Numbered from the stretch's first letter, positions 1 through 7,223 are shown. The stretch: 23,533 bases of DNA from JAHJQQ01 sp041739295 (GCA_041739295.1 JBGSOE010000354.1:1-23533), one strand, 5' to 3'. The notes: generated by a model from the letters alone, not told the origin. Numbers and translations are program-made.

Positions 1-968
1 GCTGCGAGGTCCGGATAGGCCTTTGCATAAGCGGCGAACTTGTCGTTCCAATGCGCCTCAGCATCGGCGCCCTTCTTCTTCGCATCCCAGCCGCCATAAA
101 TATCCTCAGGGATCACGAAGGGCGCGTGTGTCCAGCCCAGGTTCTCACGGGTGGCCTTGATTTCGTCGTCGCCCAGCGGGGCGCCGTGGCAATCGTGGCT
201 GCCGCACAGATTCGGCGCGCCATAACCGATGACCGTCTTGCAGCAGATCATGCTCGGCTTGTCGTTGACGGAACGGGCTTCCAGAATGGCCTTTTTGATG
301 GTATCCGGGTTGTGACCGTCGACGTCGCGCACCACGTGCCAGCCATAGGCTTCGAAGCGCTTGGGCGTATCGTCGGTGAACCAGCCTTCAACGTGACCGT
401 CGATGGAGATGCCGTTGTCATCCCAGAACGCGATCAGTTTGCCCAGGCCCAGGGTACCGGCCAGCGAGCAGGCTTCATGCGAGATGCCTTCCATCATGCA
501 ACCGTCACCCATAAACACATAGGTGTTGTGGTCGACGATGTGGTGGCCGTCGCGATTAAACTGGCCCGCCATAACCTTCTCGGCAATCGCCATACCGACG
601 GCATTGGTGATGCCCTGTCCCAGCGGACCGGTGGTGGTTTCAACGCCAGGGGCATAACCGTATTCGGGGTGTCCGGGAGTCTTGGAGTGCAGCTGACGGA
701 AGTTCTTGAGCTCTTCCATCGGCAGGTCGTAGCCGGTGAGATGCAGCAGCGAGTAAATCAGCATCGAACCGTGGCCGTTGGAGAGAACGAAACGGTCACG
801 ATCAACCCACTTAGGATTTTGCGGGTTGTGCTTGTGGAAATCGTTCCACAGCACCTCGGCGATATCCGCCATTCCCATGGGGGCACCGGGATGGCCAGAC
901 TTGGCCTTCTGAACGGCATCCATGGAAAGCGCACGGATGGCATTGGCTAGTTCTTTGCGCAAAGGCAT
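1..968 (-). CDS. tkt: Transketolase, N-terminal half (cut by window edge)
   Basis: Thiamine-diphosphate enzyme that moves two-carbon ketol units between sugar phosphates in the pentose phosphate pathway or Calvin cycle, in the cytoplasm. Reading the minus strand from ATG at 968 gives 322 residues before the edge, about half of a normal protein of roughly 660, covering the ThDP pyrophosphate-binding domain. Visible motifs are SGHPGAPMG with the conserved His at residue 26, LSNGHGSML, GPLGQG, and the ThDP/Mg motif GDG at 154-156 with its downstream Asn in WDDNG. Later landmarks such as SHDCHGAPLG are also recognisable. An AGGAGAG ribosome site sits just upstream of the ATG and supports this start. 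The rest of the gene lies to the left of the window. In many autotrophic proteobacteria it is followed by gap, pgk and fba, but nothing here shows that. No frameshift is seen. Confidence 0.95.
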   Translation of the reverse strand, partial: MPLRKELANAIRALSMDAVQKAKSGHPGAPMGMADIAEVLWNDFHKHNPQNPKWVDRDRFVLSNGHGSMLIYSLLHLTGYDLPMEELKNFRQLHSKTPGHPEYGYAPGVETTTGPLGQGITNAVGMAIAEKVMAGQFNRDGHHIVDHNTYVFMGDGCMMEGISHEACSLAGTLGLGKLIAFWDDNGISIDGHVEGWFTDDTPKRFEAYGWHVVRDVDGHNPDTIKKAILEARSVNDKPSMICCKTVIGYGAPNLCGSHDCHGAPLGDDEIKATRENLGWTHAPFVIPEDIYGGWDAKKKGADAEAHWNDKFAAYAKAYPDLA

Positions 969-1348
969 TGCTCTCTCCTAATTAAAGTACTTGAAATCGC
1001 TTGTCCGGGCACACCCGACAGGCATACCTCGGTGCAGCAAAGTGCCGCAACAGCAAGAATCTACCCCGCCTGGGACGGATCCAGGTTCATGCTGCTCATG
1101 TCGTGAATTTTCACAGCCCCTTGGCTGATACGCAGAGGCCGATACTGGCGTGCAAGTCCGCTTTACTATCTTTGCGTTTGCTGGCGCGAACGCCCTGTCG
1201 ATTCGGCCCGGTAATCTGGGATGAATCGAGCGCGGTATTCTCCCTTAGAAGCCGACGGGGGGCAATAGCACCCCCGGCTCCGCCAAAAACGTCAATACAC
1301 AGTCGCTTACGCTTAGTGTCATGCGCAATTCTTATCCATACATACCTA
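969..1348. other. Intergenic region upstream of tkt, no convincing gene
   Basis: This 380-bp stretch lies between the transketolase start and the stop of the 142-residue minus-strand gene. Open frames on both strands (about 1001-1498 plus, 1111-1425 minus) lack ribosome sites, run into the neighbouring gene or have unlikely composition. The transketolase promoter should be here but no clear -35/-10 pair is visible. An imperfect GC-rich hairpin lies at 1251-1278: GCC/GGC at the base and a run of G facing a run of C. It has no T-tract on either strand, so it is at best a weak terminator candidate for the upstream minus-strand pair. Confidence 0.5.
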
Positions 1349-1777
1349 TTATTTATTACGCCCCCCGGGGAACGGCACGATCGGCGTATCCTCCCCGGCC
1401 GAACGTCCAGATGCGGTACGTTCATCCATCTGTATCAAGGCCTTGAAGAACTCCCCCTGGAGGCGAGCCAGGGTCTCGTAGGCCTTGTCCAGGTATAGAT
1501 GAATTTCATAGGGAACCGGATCGGATAGCCCCGCACGTGCCTGTGGCCGAAATTTACGCCAGGCGATCTCCACAAGTTGCTTGGCCTCGCGATCGACAAA
1601 GATGATCTCTTCGGCATCCAGCACGGCCATATATTGGATAGCGCGGATGGGTACAAACAAACACTCGGCGCCGCCGCGCACCAGCAGCCGATGCGCCAGA
1701 TTGTAGATATTTGCCGAGAGTTCCGCCGACCGAACCTCGAGGGGGTCTTCACGGTAGAAGGTTTCGTAGTCGGCCAT
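1349..1777 (-). CDS. Conserved-looking hypothetical protein, 142 aa
   Basis: I do not recognise this protein. The start at 1777 is chosen because GAGGAG lies a few bases upstream; the open frame continues upstream, but that extension overlaps the end of the preceding gene. The protein begins MADYETFYREDP, is soluble with no signal peptide or membrane segment, has a single Cys in the AECLF segment, and mixes short beta-like stretches (EIIFVDRE) with amphipathic helices (LYLDKAYETLARLQGEFF). The C-terminal 25 residues look disordered. It starts 10 bp after the stop of the thioredoxin-fold gene, so the two are very probably co-transcribed and may work together. No catalytic motif is apparent. 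Codon use resembles the neighbours. That it is a real gene is fairly sure; its function is unknown. Confidence 0.7.
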   Translation of the reverse strand: MADYETFYREDPLEVRSAELSANIYNLAHRLLVRGGAECLFVPIRAIQYMAVLDAEEIIFVDREAKQLVEIAWRKFRPQARAGLSDPVPYEIHLYLDKAYETLARLQGEFFKALIQMDERTASGRSAGEDTPIVPFPGGRNK

Positions 1778-1787
1778 GACGATCTCC

Positions 1788-2348
1788 TCAGAGGCCACTC
1801 TTCCATTTAATGGAGCAGCCCATGCTGGGAATTTGCTCGGCCGGGCCGCGCCCGCTGCGCGCGATCTCGACCATCGCCTCATACAGATCACGGCGCGCAT
1901 TCGCCGGTGCCATCTGCTTGCGACTGGCATCCAGGCGACCGCGGTATTGCAGTCTTAAGTCCGCGTTATAGCCAAAGAAATCCGGCGTGCACACGGCCCC
2001 ATAGGCCTTGGCAACGGCCTGAGTTTCGTCCAGCAGATAGGGGAACGGGAAATCCAGAGACTGCGCGATCCGCGCCATATTGCCGAAGGAATCTTCTGGA
2101 TAATCGGTCGGGTCGTTGGACATGATGGCAACACTGTTCACCCCCTGGGCGCGCAGATCACGGGTATCGCGGATGAGGCGGTCAAGCACCGCCTTCACAT
2201 AAGGACAGTGATTACAGATGAACATCACCAACAGCCCGCGTTCGCCACGACAATCCTCCAAGGTCCAGACTTTGCCATCCACACCGGGCAGCGCGAAATC
2301 AAGCGCTGGCCGAGCAAAATCGCATACTGGGGTTTCCAGACTCACCAT
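1788..2348 (-). CDS. Thioredoxin-fold (AhpC/TSA-like) redox protein
   Basis: Probable cytoplasmic thiol-dependent reductase or peroxiredoxin-like protein of 186 residues. The active site is CNHC at residues 45-48, following the beta strand LLVMFI and preceding PYVKAVLD, as in thioredoxin-family proteins annotated as redoxin or AhpC/TSA. The C-terminal SMGCSIKWK segment, with another Cys, is typical of this subfamily and could act as a resolving Cys, although that is inference. No signal peptide or membrane helix is present, so it is not a cytochrome c maturation thioredoxin. The start at 2348 is preferred over the ATG at 2366 because GGAG lies 6 nt before it. It is divergent from metK and 10 bp upstream of the unrecognised 142-residue gene. 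The substrate is unknown. Confidence 0.85.
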   Translation of the reverse strand: MVSLETPVCDFARPALDFALPGVDGKVWTLEDCRGERGLLVMFICNHCPYVKAVLDRLIRDTRDLRAQGVNSVAIMSNDPTDYPEDSFGNMARIAQSLDFPFPYLLDETQAVAKAYGAVCTPDFFGYNADLRLQYRGRLDASRKQMAPANARRDLYEAMVEIARSGRGPAEQIPSMGCSIKWKSGL

Positions 2349-2379
2349 GATGCTCCATCCCCTCAAATCTCTACACAGG

Positions 2380-2410
2380 TTGCAGTTCTAAATCAGTATC
2401 CGAGTATAAA
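2380..2410 (+). promoter_or_regulatory. Possible sigma-70 promoter of metK
   Basis: TATAAA at 2405-2410 resembles a -10 box. TTGCAG at 2380-2385 resembles a -35 box, but the 19-bp spacing is long. It would give a leader of about 100 nt before metK. A small 5-bp hairpin (2452-2456 with 2465-2469) lies in that leader. I see no known SAM riboswitch class. Confidence 0.3.
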
Positions 2411-2520
2411 GTGATCCGCCCTCGACATACCCCCACAGAGCATCGGGACTCGCATCCGCAGCCAGATGCCAGTAAACTTGGCCGCCTTAACGATAACCCT
2501 CTATCAGGAACTGTACGCGC

Positions 2521-3684
2521 ATGAGTCAAGATTACCTGTTCACCTCGGAGTCGGTATCCGAAGGCCATCCGGACAAAATGGCTGATCAGATTTCGGATGC
2601 CATTTTGGATGCCATCATCGATCAAGACCCGCATGCGCGTGTTGCCTGCGAAACTCTGACCAAGACCGGCATGGTCGTGTTGGCCGGTGAGATCACCACT
2701 CAGGCCAAGGGCATTGAGTACGAACGCATCGTGCGCGATGTCGTTAACGACATCGGCTACACCAGCTCCGACATCGGCTTCGATGGCGCGACCTGCGCTG
2801 TGCTCAATGCACTCGGCCAGCAATCACCTGACATCAACCAAGGCGTCGACCGTGGTGACCGCGAAAATCAGGGCGCCGGCGATCAGGGCCTGATGTTCGG
2901 CTACGCAACCAACGAAACCGACGTGCTGATGCCGGCGCCGATCAACTACGCGCACCGCCTGGTACGCCGTCAGGCCGAAGTACGCAAGAATGGCGAGCTG
3001 CCGTGGCTGCGTCCGGATGCGAAATCACAGGTCACCTTCCGCTACGAAAATGGCCGCCCGGTCGCCTGCGATGCCGTAGTGTTATCGACTCAGCATTCGC
3101 CCGACATCTCCGACAAGGACCTGAAAGATGCGGTGATGGACATGATCATTAAACCGGTCCTGCCCGCCGAGTGGCTGCACAAGGACACCCAATATCACAT
3201 CAACCCGACCGGCAAGTTCGTTATCGGCGGCCCGATGGGCGATTGTGGCTTGACTGGGCGCAAGATCATTGTCGATACCTACGGCGGCATGGCCCGCCAC
3301 GGCGGTGGTGCCTTCTCGGGCAAAGACCCGTCCAAGGTCGACCGTTCTGCCGCCTATGCCGGCCGTTATGTGGCGAAGAACATCGTCGCCGCGGCTCTGG
3401 CCGAACGTTGCGAGATTCAAATCTCCTATGCCATCGGCGTGGCCGAACCGACCTCGATCAGCGTCGAGACCTTTGGTACCAATAAGGTCGACAATGCCTT
3501 GATCGTGAAACTGGTGCGCGAACATTTCGATCTGCGTCCCTGGGGCATCATCACCATGCTCGACCTGCTGCGGCCGATTTATCGCCAGACCGCCAGCTAC
3601 GGTCACTTCGGTCGTGAAGACATTGATCTGCCATGGGAACGTACCGATAAAGCCGGCATGTTGCGCGAAGGCGCGGGACTTTAA
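2521..3684 (+). CDS. metK: S-adenosylmethionine synthetase
   Basis: Makes SAM from methionine and ATP, releasing phosphate and pyrophosphate; cytoplasmic, normally a homotetramer. The 387-residue length is normal. Motifs seen are GHPDK at 15-19 (ATP and Mg binding), GEIT near 56, GAGDQGLMFGY at 118-128, DAKSQVT, the segment GGPMGDCGLTGRK, and the phosphate loop GGGAFSGKDPSKVDRS, followed by AAYAGRYVAKN. The ATG follows a weak AGGA site 11 nt upstream, and the MSQDYLFTSESV N-terminus is the family standard. It opens the methyl-cycle block: SAM produced here is used by methyltransferases, and the resulting SAH is handled by ahcY downstream. A 9-nt-period inverted repeat begins 7 bp after its stop, so it may act as 3' structure for this transcript. 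Confidence 0.98.
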   Translation: MSQDYLFTSESVSEGHPDKMADQISDAILDAIIDQDPHARVACETLTKTGMVVLAGEITTQAKGIEYERIVRDVVNDIGYTSSDIGFDGATCAVLNALGQQSPDINQGVDRGDRENQGAGDQGLMFGYATNETDVLMPAPINYAHRLVRRQAEVRKNGELPWLRPDAKSQVTFRYENGRPVACDAVVLSTQHSPDISDKDLKDAVMDMIIKPVLPAEWLHKDTQYHINPTGKFVIGGPMGDCGLTGRKIIVDTYGGMARHGGGAFSGKDPSKVDRSAAYAGRYVAKNIVAAALAERCEIQISYAIGVAEPTSISVETFGTNKVDNALIVKLVREHFDLRPWGIITMLDLLRPIYRQTASYGHFGREDIDLPWERTDKAGMLREGAGL

Positions 3685-3691
3685 ACTTCAT

Positions 3692-3779
3692 TAGCCACGA
3701 AAACCACGAAACCCGCGAACAGGGCTGGACCGTGGTTTTCCTTACATAACTTTCGTGGATTTAGTGGATTTCGTGGCTA
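3692..3779. repeat. 9-nt-period inverted repeat, CCACGAA family
   Basis: The left arm holds CCACGAAA at 3695 and 3704, and the variant CCGCGAA at 3713, each 9 nt apart. The right arm holds TTTCGTGG at 3751, the variant TTTAGTGG at 3760, and TTTCGTGG at 3769, again exactly 9 nt apart. TAGCCACGAAA (3692-3702) pairs perfectly with 3769-3779, and AAAACCACG (3700-3708) pairs with 3731-3739 as an alternative inner helix. Similar CCACGAA arrays are, to my knowledge, scattered through intergenic regions of many environmental bacteria. The element is non-coding and has no terminal duplication that I can see. Confidence 0.75.
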
Positions 3780-3801
3780 TAACATAATTTTTCATTTCTC
3801 T

Positions 3802-3870
3802 CTCCGAGGAGCGTTGCAACAGGATTTTTTCCTGCCAGGCTCGGAGCAGAGGCCAGCAACAACCGCGCTC
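3802..3870 (+). ncRNA. SAH riboswitch (ahcY leader)
   Basis: Matches the S-adenosylhomocysteine aptamer. P1 is CTCCGAG (3802-3808) with CTCGGAG (3840-3846). Directly after the P1 5' strand comes the conserved GAGCGTTGCAA. P2 is CAGGA (3820-3824) with TCCTG (3830-3834) over a T loop, followed by the conserved CCAGG before the P1 3' strand. The pseudoknot pairs GAGCG (3809-3813) with CGCTC (3866-3870). An AAGGGAG ribosome site follows at 3878-3884, then the ahcY ATG at 3893. In this class SAH binding is known to raise ahcY expression, so toxic SAH induces its own hydrolase. The lack of a T-tract terminator suggests control of translation, which is inference. Confidence 0.93.
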
Positions 3871-3892
3871 GTTCTGTAAGGGAGTCATTTAC

Positions 3893-5314
3893 ATGAACGC
3901 AGTTACCGATCCAAAGTTCACTGATTACAAAGTCGCCGACATCAGCCAAGCCAGCTGGGGTCGCAAAGAGATCGCCATTGCCGAGACCGAAATGCCCGGC
4001 CTGATGGCGCTGTGTGAAGAGTTCGGCAAGGCGCAACCGCTCAAAGGCGCGCGCATCACCGGTTCCTTGCACATGACCATCCAAACCGCTGTGCTGATCG
4101 AAACGCTGGTCAAACTAGGCGCGCAAGTGCGCTGGGCCTCGTGCAACATCTTCTCGACGCAAGATCACGCCGCCGCCGCGATTGCCGCCGCCGGTGTGCC
4201 GGTGTTCGCCTGGAAGGGTGAGACGCTGGAAGAATACTGGTGGTGCACCGAACAGGCGCTGACCTGGCCGGATGGTAAAGGCCCGAACATGATTCTGGAT
4301 GACGGCGGCGACGCCACCATGCTGATCCACAAGGGCACTGAATATGAAGCTGCCGGCGTGGTGCCGGACGCCAAGCCGGGCGTGAATGAAGAGTGGAAGG
4401 TGTTCCTCGCGCTGGTCAAACAGAGCATGACCAAAGATCCGAAAAAGTGGACCAACATCGGCAAGTCCGTGAAGGGCGTGACCGAAGAGACCACCACCGG
4501 CGTACACCGTCTGTATCAGATGCAGGAGCGCGGCGAACTGCTGTGGCCGGCAATGAACGTCAATGATTCGGTGACGAAATCCAAGTTCGACAATCTCTAC
4601 GGCTGCCGCGAATCGCTGCTCGACGGCATCAAGCGCGCGACCGACGTGATGATTGCCGGCAAGATCTGCGTGGTGCTCGGTTACGGCGACGTCGGCAAGG
4701 GTTGTGCGCAAGCGTTCCGCGGCATGGGCGCGACCACCTGGGTCACCGAGATCGATCCGATCTGTGCATTGCAGGCGGCGATGGAAGGCTATCGCGTAGT
4801 GACCATGGATGATGCCTGCAAACTCGGCGACATTTTCGTCACCACCACCGGCAACGAGAACGTCATCGTACACGACCACATGGCGGCAATGAAAGATCAG
4901 GCTATCGTCTGCAATATTGGCCACTTCGACTCCGAGATCGACATTGCCTCGCTGGAAAAATACCAGTGGGAAGAAATCAAGCCACAGGTCGATCACGTCA
5001 TCTTCCCCGACGGCAAGCGCATCATCATCCTCGCCAAGGGCCGTCTGGTGAATCTCGGCTGTGCCACCGGCCATCCGAGCTTCGTCATGTCGGCCTCCTT
5101 CACCAACCAGGTGATGGCGCAGATGGAATTGTTTGGCCGCGGCGAGAATTATGAGAAGAAGGTTTATGTGCTGCCGAAGATTCTCGACGAAAAGGTCGCT
5201 CGTCTGCACTTGAAGAAGATCGGCGTCAACCTGACCCAGCTATCGAAAGTCCAAGCCGACTACATTGGGGTGCCCGTGGAAGGCCCGTACAAGCCGAACC
5301 ACTATCGGTATTGA
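3893..5314 (+). CDS. ahcY: Adenosylhomocysteinase (SAH hydrolase)
   Basis: NAD-dependent reversible hydrolysis of SAH to adenosine and homocysteine, removing the product inhibitor of methyltransferases; a cytoplasmic tetramer in relatives. At 473 residues it has the normal bacterial length, including the insertion of about 40 residues (around 155-200, KDPKKWTNIGKSVKGV) that many proteobacterial enzymes carry. Visible features are the N-terminal substrate region with HMTIQTA and DDGGDATMLIHKG, then NDSVTKSKFDNLYG, the Rossmann NAD loop GYGDVGKG at 263-270, and the C-terminal ADYIGVPVEGPYKPNHYRY that contributes Lys and Tyr to the neighbouring subunit's cofactor site. It is preceded by its SAH riboswitch and a good ribosome site, and lies between metK and metF. 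Repeat elements stand on both sides. Confidence 0.98.
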   Translation: MNAVTDPKFTDYKVADISQASWGRKEIAIAETEMPGLMALCEEFGKAQPLKGARITGSLHMTIQTAVLIETLVKLGAQVRWASCNIFSTQDHAAAAIAAAGVPVFAWKGETLEEYWWCTEQALTWPDGKGPNMILDDGGDATMLIHKGTEYEAAGVVPDAKPGVNEEWKVFLALVKQSMTKDPKKWTNIGKSVKGVTEETTTGVHRLYQMQERGELLWPAMNVNDSVTKSKFDNLYGCRESLLDGIKRATDVMIAGKICVVLGYGDVGKGCAQAFRGMGATTWVTEIDPICALQAAMEGYRVVTMDDACKLGDIFVTTTGNENVIVHDHMAAMKDQAIVCNIGHFDSEIDIASLEKYQWEEIKPQVDHVIFPDGKRIIILAKGRLVNLGCATGHPSFVMSASFTNQVMAQMELFGRGENYEKKVYVLPKILDEKVARLHLKKIGVNLTQLSKVQADYIGVPVEGPYKPNHYRY

Positions 5315-5326
5315 TGCTTTAAGTTT

Positions 5327-5530
5327 GAACCGCCAAGGCGCCAAGAACGCCAAGTTGTTTTGAACCGCCAAGAGACCAAGTACGCCAAGAATTTCTAAGT
5401 GAAAAACAAATAACTTTTCACCGGATTTTCTTGGCGTACTTGGCGCCTTGGCGGTTCCCATATTTTTTTCTTGGCGTTCTCTGCGCCTTGGCGGTTCAAA
5501 AATTAATCTTCTTAACGTCTTGGCGGCTCA
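5327..5530. repeat. CGCCAAG-family inverted repeat cluster
   Basis: Two forward units (5327-5354 and 5362-5391) begin GAACCGCCAAG and carry CCAAG words 8-9 nt apart. Two reverse units (5428-5457 and 5468-5497) end TTGGCGGTTC with CTTGG words at the mirrored 9/8 spacing. A fourth, degenerate reverse piece occupies 5511-5530. Unit 5362-5391 facing unit 5428-5457 forms a long near-perfect hairpin. Arrays of this AACCGCCAAG wording are, from memory, common in intergenic DNA of many proteobacteria. The last piece reaches to 6 bp before the metF ATG. Confidence 0.8.
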
Positions 5531-5536
5531 TCTGAC

Positions 5537-6391
5537 ATGCAATCCCAACAAAAATATCCCCGCGTCTTCAGCTTTGAATTTTTCCCACCCAAGTCCGACG
5601 AGGGCGCGGAAAAACTGCGCGGCGTGCGCGCTGAACTGGCCGCACTCAAACCACGCTTCTTTTCGGTGACCTTCGGTGCCGGCGGCTCTACCCGCGACCG
5701 CACCTTTGACACGGTCACTGAGATCCAACGCGATTCCGGTATCGACGCCGCACCGCATCTGTCCTGCGTCGGCTCTACCAAACAAAACATCCGCGAACTG
5801 CTCAATGGCTATCGTGAGGCCGGCATTCATCAAATCGTCGCGCTGCGAGGCGACATGCCTTCGGGTATGCGCGAGGCTGGCGAATTCCGCTACGCTAACG
5901 AATTGGTGGAGTTCATCCGCGCTGAGACCGGCAAACATTTTCATATCGAAGTCGCCGCCTACCCGGAATTCCATCCACAGGCTCCGAGCGCCGAGAAGGA
6001 TCTTCTGAATTTCAAGCGCAAGGTAGAGACCGGTGCTGACAGCGCCATCACTCAGTATTTCTACAACCCTTATGCCTACTTCCGCTTTGTCGACAGCTGC
6101 GAAAAACTCGGCGTTGAACTACCGATCGTGCCGGGCATCATGCCGATCACTAATTACACGCAGTTAGCGCGTTTCTCTGATGCCTGTGGTGCGGAATTGC
6201 CGCGCTGGATCCGCAAACGTCTTGAAAGTTTCGGCGACGACAAGGAATCTATCCGCGCCTTTGGCGAAGATGTTGTCACCGAGATCTGCCAAATCCTGCT
6301 CGAACAGGGCGCGCCCGGACTGCATTTCTACACCATGAACACCGCTGGCCCGACGGTGGCACTGTGGAAAAATTTAGGCCTTGGCAACTGA
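5537..6391 (+). CDS. metF: Methylenetetrahydrofolate reductase
   Basis: FAD-dependent TIM-barrel enzyme that reduces 5,10-methylene-THF to 5-methyl-THF, the methyl donor for homocysteine remethylation. Its 284 residues are close to the usual 290 or so. It shows FSFEFFPPKS with the catalytic Glu at residue 14, FVTFGAGGS-type sequence near 43-51, and ALRGDMP with the flavin-contacting Asp at 106. HIEVAAYPEFHP and ITQYFYNPYAYFRF follow, then PGIMPITNY and the C-terminal GLHFYTMN. The ATG at 5537 is the only plausible start: an in-frame TAA stands at 5513-5515 with no start codon between. Only a weak GGCGG lies upstream, 10 nt away and inside the repeat cluster. It completes the SAM cycle with metK and ahcY. 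I see no riboswitch of its own. Confidence 0.97.
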   Translation: MQSQQKYPRVFSFEFFPPKSDEGAEKLRGVRAELAALKPRFFSVTFGAGGSTRDRTFDTVTEIQRDSGIDAAPHLSCVGSTKQNIRELLNGYREAGIHQIVALRGDMPSGMREAGEFRYANELVEFIRAETGKHFHIEVAAYPEFHPQAPSAEKDLLNFKRKVETGADSAITQYFYNPYAYFRFVDSCEKLGVELPIVPGIMPITNYTQLARFSDACGAELPRWIRKRLESFGDDKESIRAFGEDVVTEICQILLEQGAPGLHFYTMNTAGPTVALWKNLGLGN

Positions 6392-6430
6392 CCGATTGAT
6401 TCAGAGGCTCCATAACAAGGTTCTGGATCC

Positions 6431-7165
6431 ATGCCCATACCCCGTATTTATCTGCCCACAAACCTGCTCACCGGCAGTGAAGTCACGCTCGATGCGCGTG
6501 CGCTTGGACACTTGGTACGGGTACTGCGACTACGTACTGGTGACTCGGTCGTGCTGTTCAACGGCGATGGCAATGATTACACAGCGGAACTGGTTGAGGT
6601 ACGCAAGGATTATGCGCTATGCCGCGTTCATACAGTCCATGACTGCAACACCGAATCGCCCCTACCTATCGAACTTGCGCAAGGCATCTCGCGCGGCGAA
6701 CGCATGGACTACACCATCCAAAAAGCGGTCGAGATGGGTGTGCAGCGTATCATCCCGCTCAACACCGAACGCAGCCAAGTGAAACTCAGCGGTGAGCGTG
6801 AGGAGAAACGTCTGCAACACTGGCAAGGCATCATCCTGCACGCCTGTGAACAAAGTGGTCGCAGCCGTATACCAGAGTTATTACCGGTACAACGACTGGA
6901 TCAATGGCTGAACAATCGCGCTCAGGTCACACACGCTCTTTTTCTTGACCCAGAGGGCAATGTGAGCATTGGCAGTCTGCATGCGCCAATCGGCAGTTTG
7001 AGTTTACTGGTCGGACCAGAGGGCGGACTGAGTTCACATGAACGCGAACTTGCAACGTTAGCGGGCTATCAGCGCCTGCGACTCGGCCCGCGCGTCTTGC
7101 GCACGGAAACCGCAGCTCTCACCGCATTGGCGGCAATACAATCCATCTGGGGCGATTTGCGTTGA
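6431..7165 (+). CDS. rsmE: 16S rRNA m3U1498 methyltransferase
   Basis: SAM-dependent SPOUT (knotted) methyltransferase that methylates N3 of U1498 in 16S rRNA of the 30S subunit. The 244-residue length matches the family. The N-terminal 70 residues form the PUA-like RNA-binding part (RIYLPTNLL, HLVRVLRLRTGD, LFNGDG). The C-terminal domain has the trefoil-knot SAM-binding motifs LLVGPEGG (192-199) and RLGPRVLRTETA (217-228). A middle segment, ISRGERMDYTIQKAVEMGV, is also characteristic. It lies 39 bp after metF in the same direction and may be co-transcribed; as a SAM user its place after the SAM-cycle genes makes sense. Its last codons form one arm of an inverted repeat, followed by a strong terminator. 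Confidence 0.96.
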   Translation: MPIPRIYLPTNLLTGSEVTLDARALGHLVRVLRLRTGDSVVLFNGDGNDYTAELVEVRKDYALCRVHTVHDCNTESPLPIELAQGISRGERMDYTIQKAVEMGVQRIIPLNTERSQVKLSGEREEKRLQHWQGIILHACEQSGRSRIPELLPVQRLDQWLNNRAQVTHALFLDPEGNVSIGSLHAPIGSLSLLVGPEGGLSSHERELATLAGYQRLRLGPRVLRTETAALTALAAIQSIWGDLR

Positions 7166-7200
7166 ACTCATCGGAGTTAGCTGTCGTCGCAAATCGCCCC
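7149..7200. repeat. Nested inverted repeat over rsmE 3' end
   Basis: A perfect 13-bp inverted repeat pairs 7149-7161 with 7188-7200 (GGGGCGATTTGCG and its complement). Its left arm is the last coding part of rsmE. Inside it, AACTC (7165-7169) pairs with GAGTT (7174-7178) around ATCG. It is separate from the terminator that follows and has no T-tract after it. Confidence 0.7.
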
Positions 7201-7223
7201 ATGCTAAAGAACCTCTGATCCAT

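Noticed and set aside
1111..1425. 104-codon minus-strand open frame
   Set aside because: Overlaps the end of the better-supported minus-strand gene in another frame; Arg/Ser/Lys-rich composition typical of non-coding reading.
1001..1498. 165-codon plus-strand open frame over the tkt upstream region
   Set aside because: No ribosome site, no family resemblance, and its end runs antisense through the 142-residue minus-strand gene, which has a good start and operon context.
2349..2520. SAM riboswitch before metK
   Set aside because: No SAM-I, SAM-II or SAM/SAH aptamer landmarks could be drawn; only a weak 5-bp hairpin is present.
3692..3779. Simple intrinsic terminator for metK
   Set aside because: Stem is AT/GC mixed with a long interior and no T-run directly after the right arm; the periodic word structure is better described as a repeat, although it may still slow transcription.
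4115..5209. 364-codon minus-strand open frame opposite ahcY
   Set aside because: Shadow frame created by codon bias of ahcY; His/Gly/Val-rich with no domain.
5327..5530. CRISPR array
   Set aside because: Units occur in both orientations, spacing between units is irregular and there are no unique spacers of even length or cas genes.
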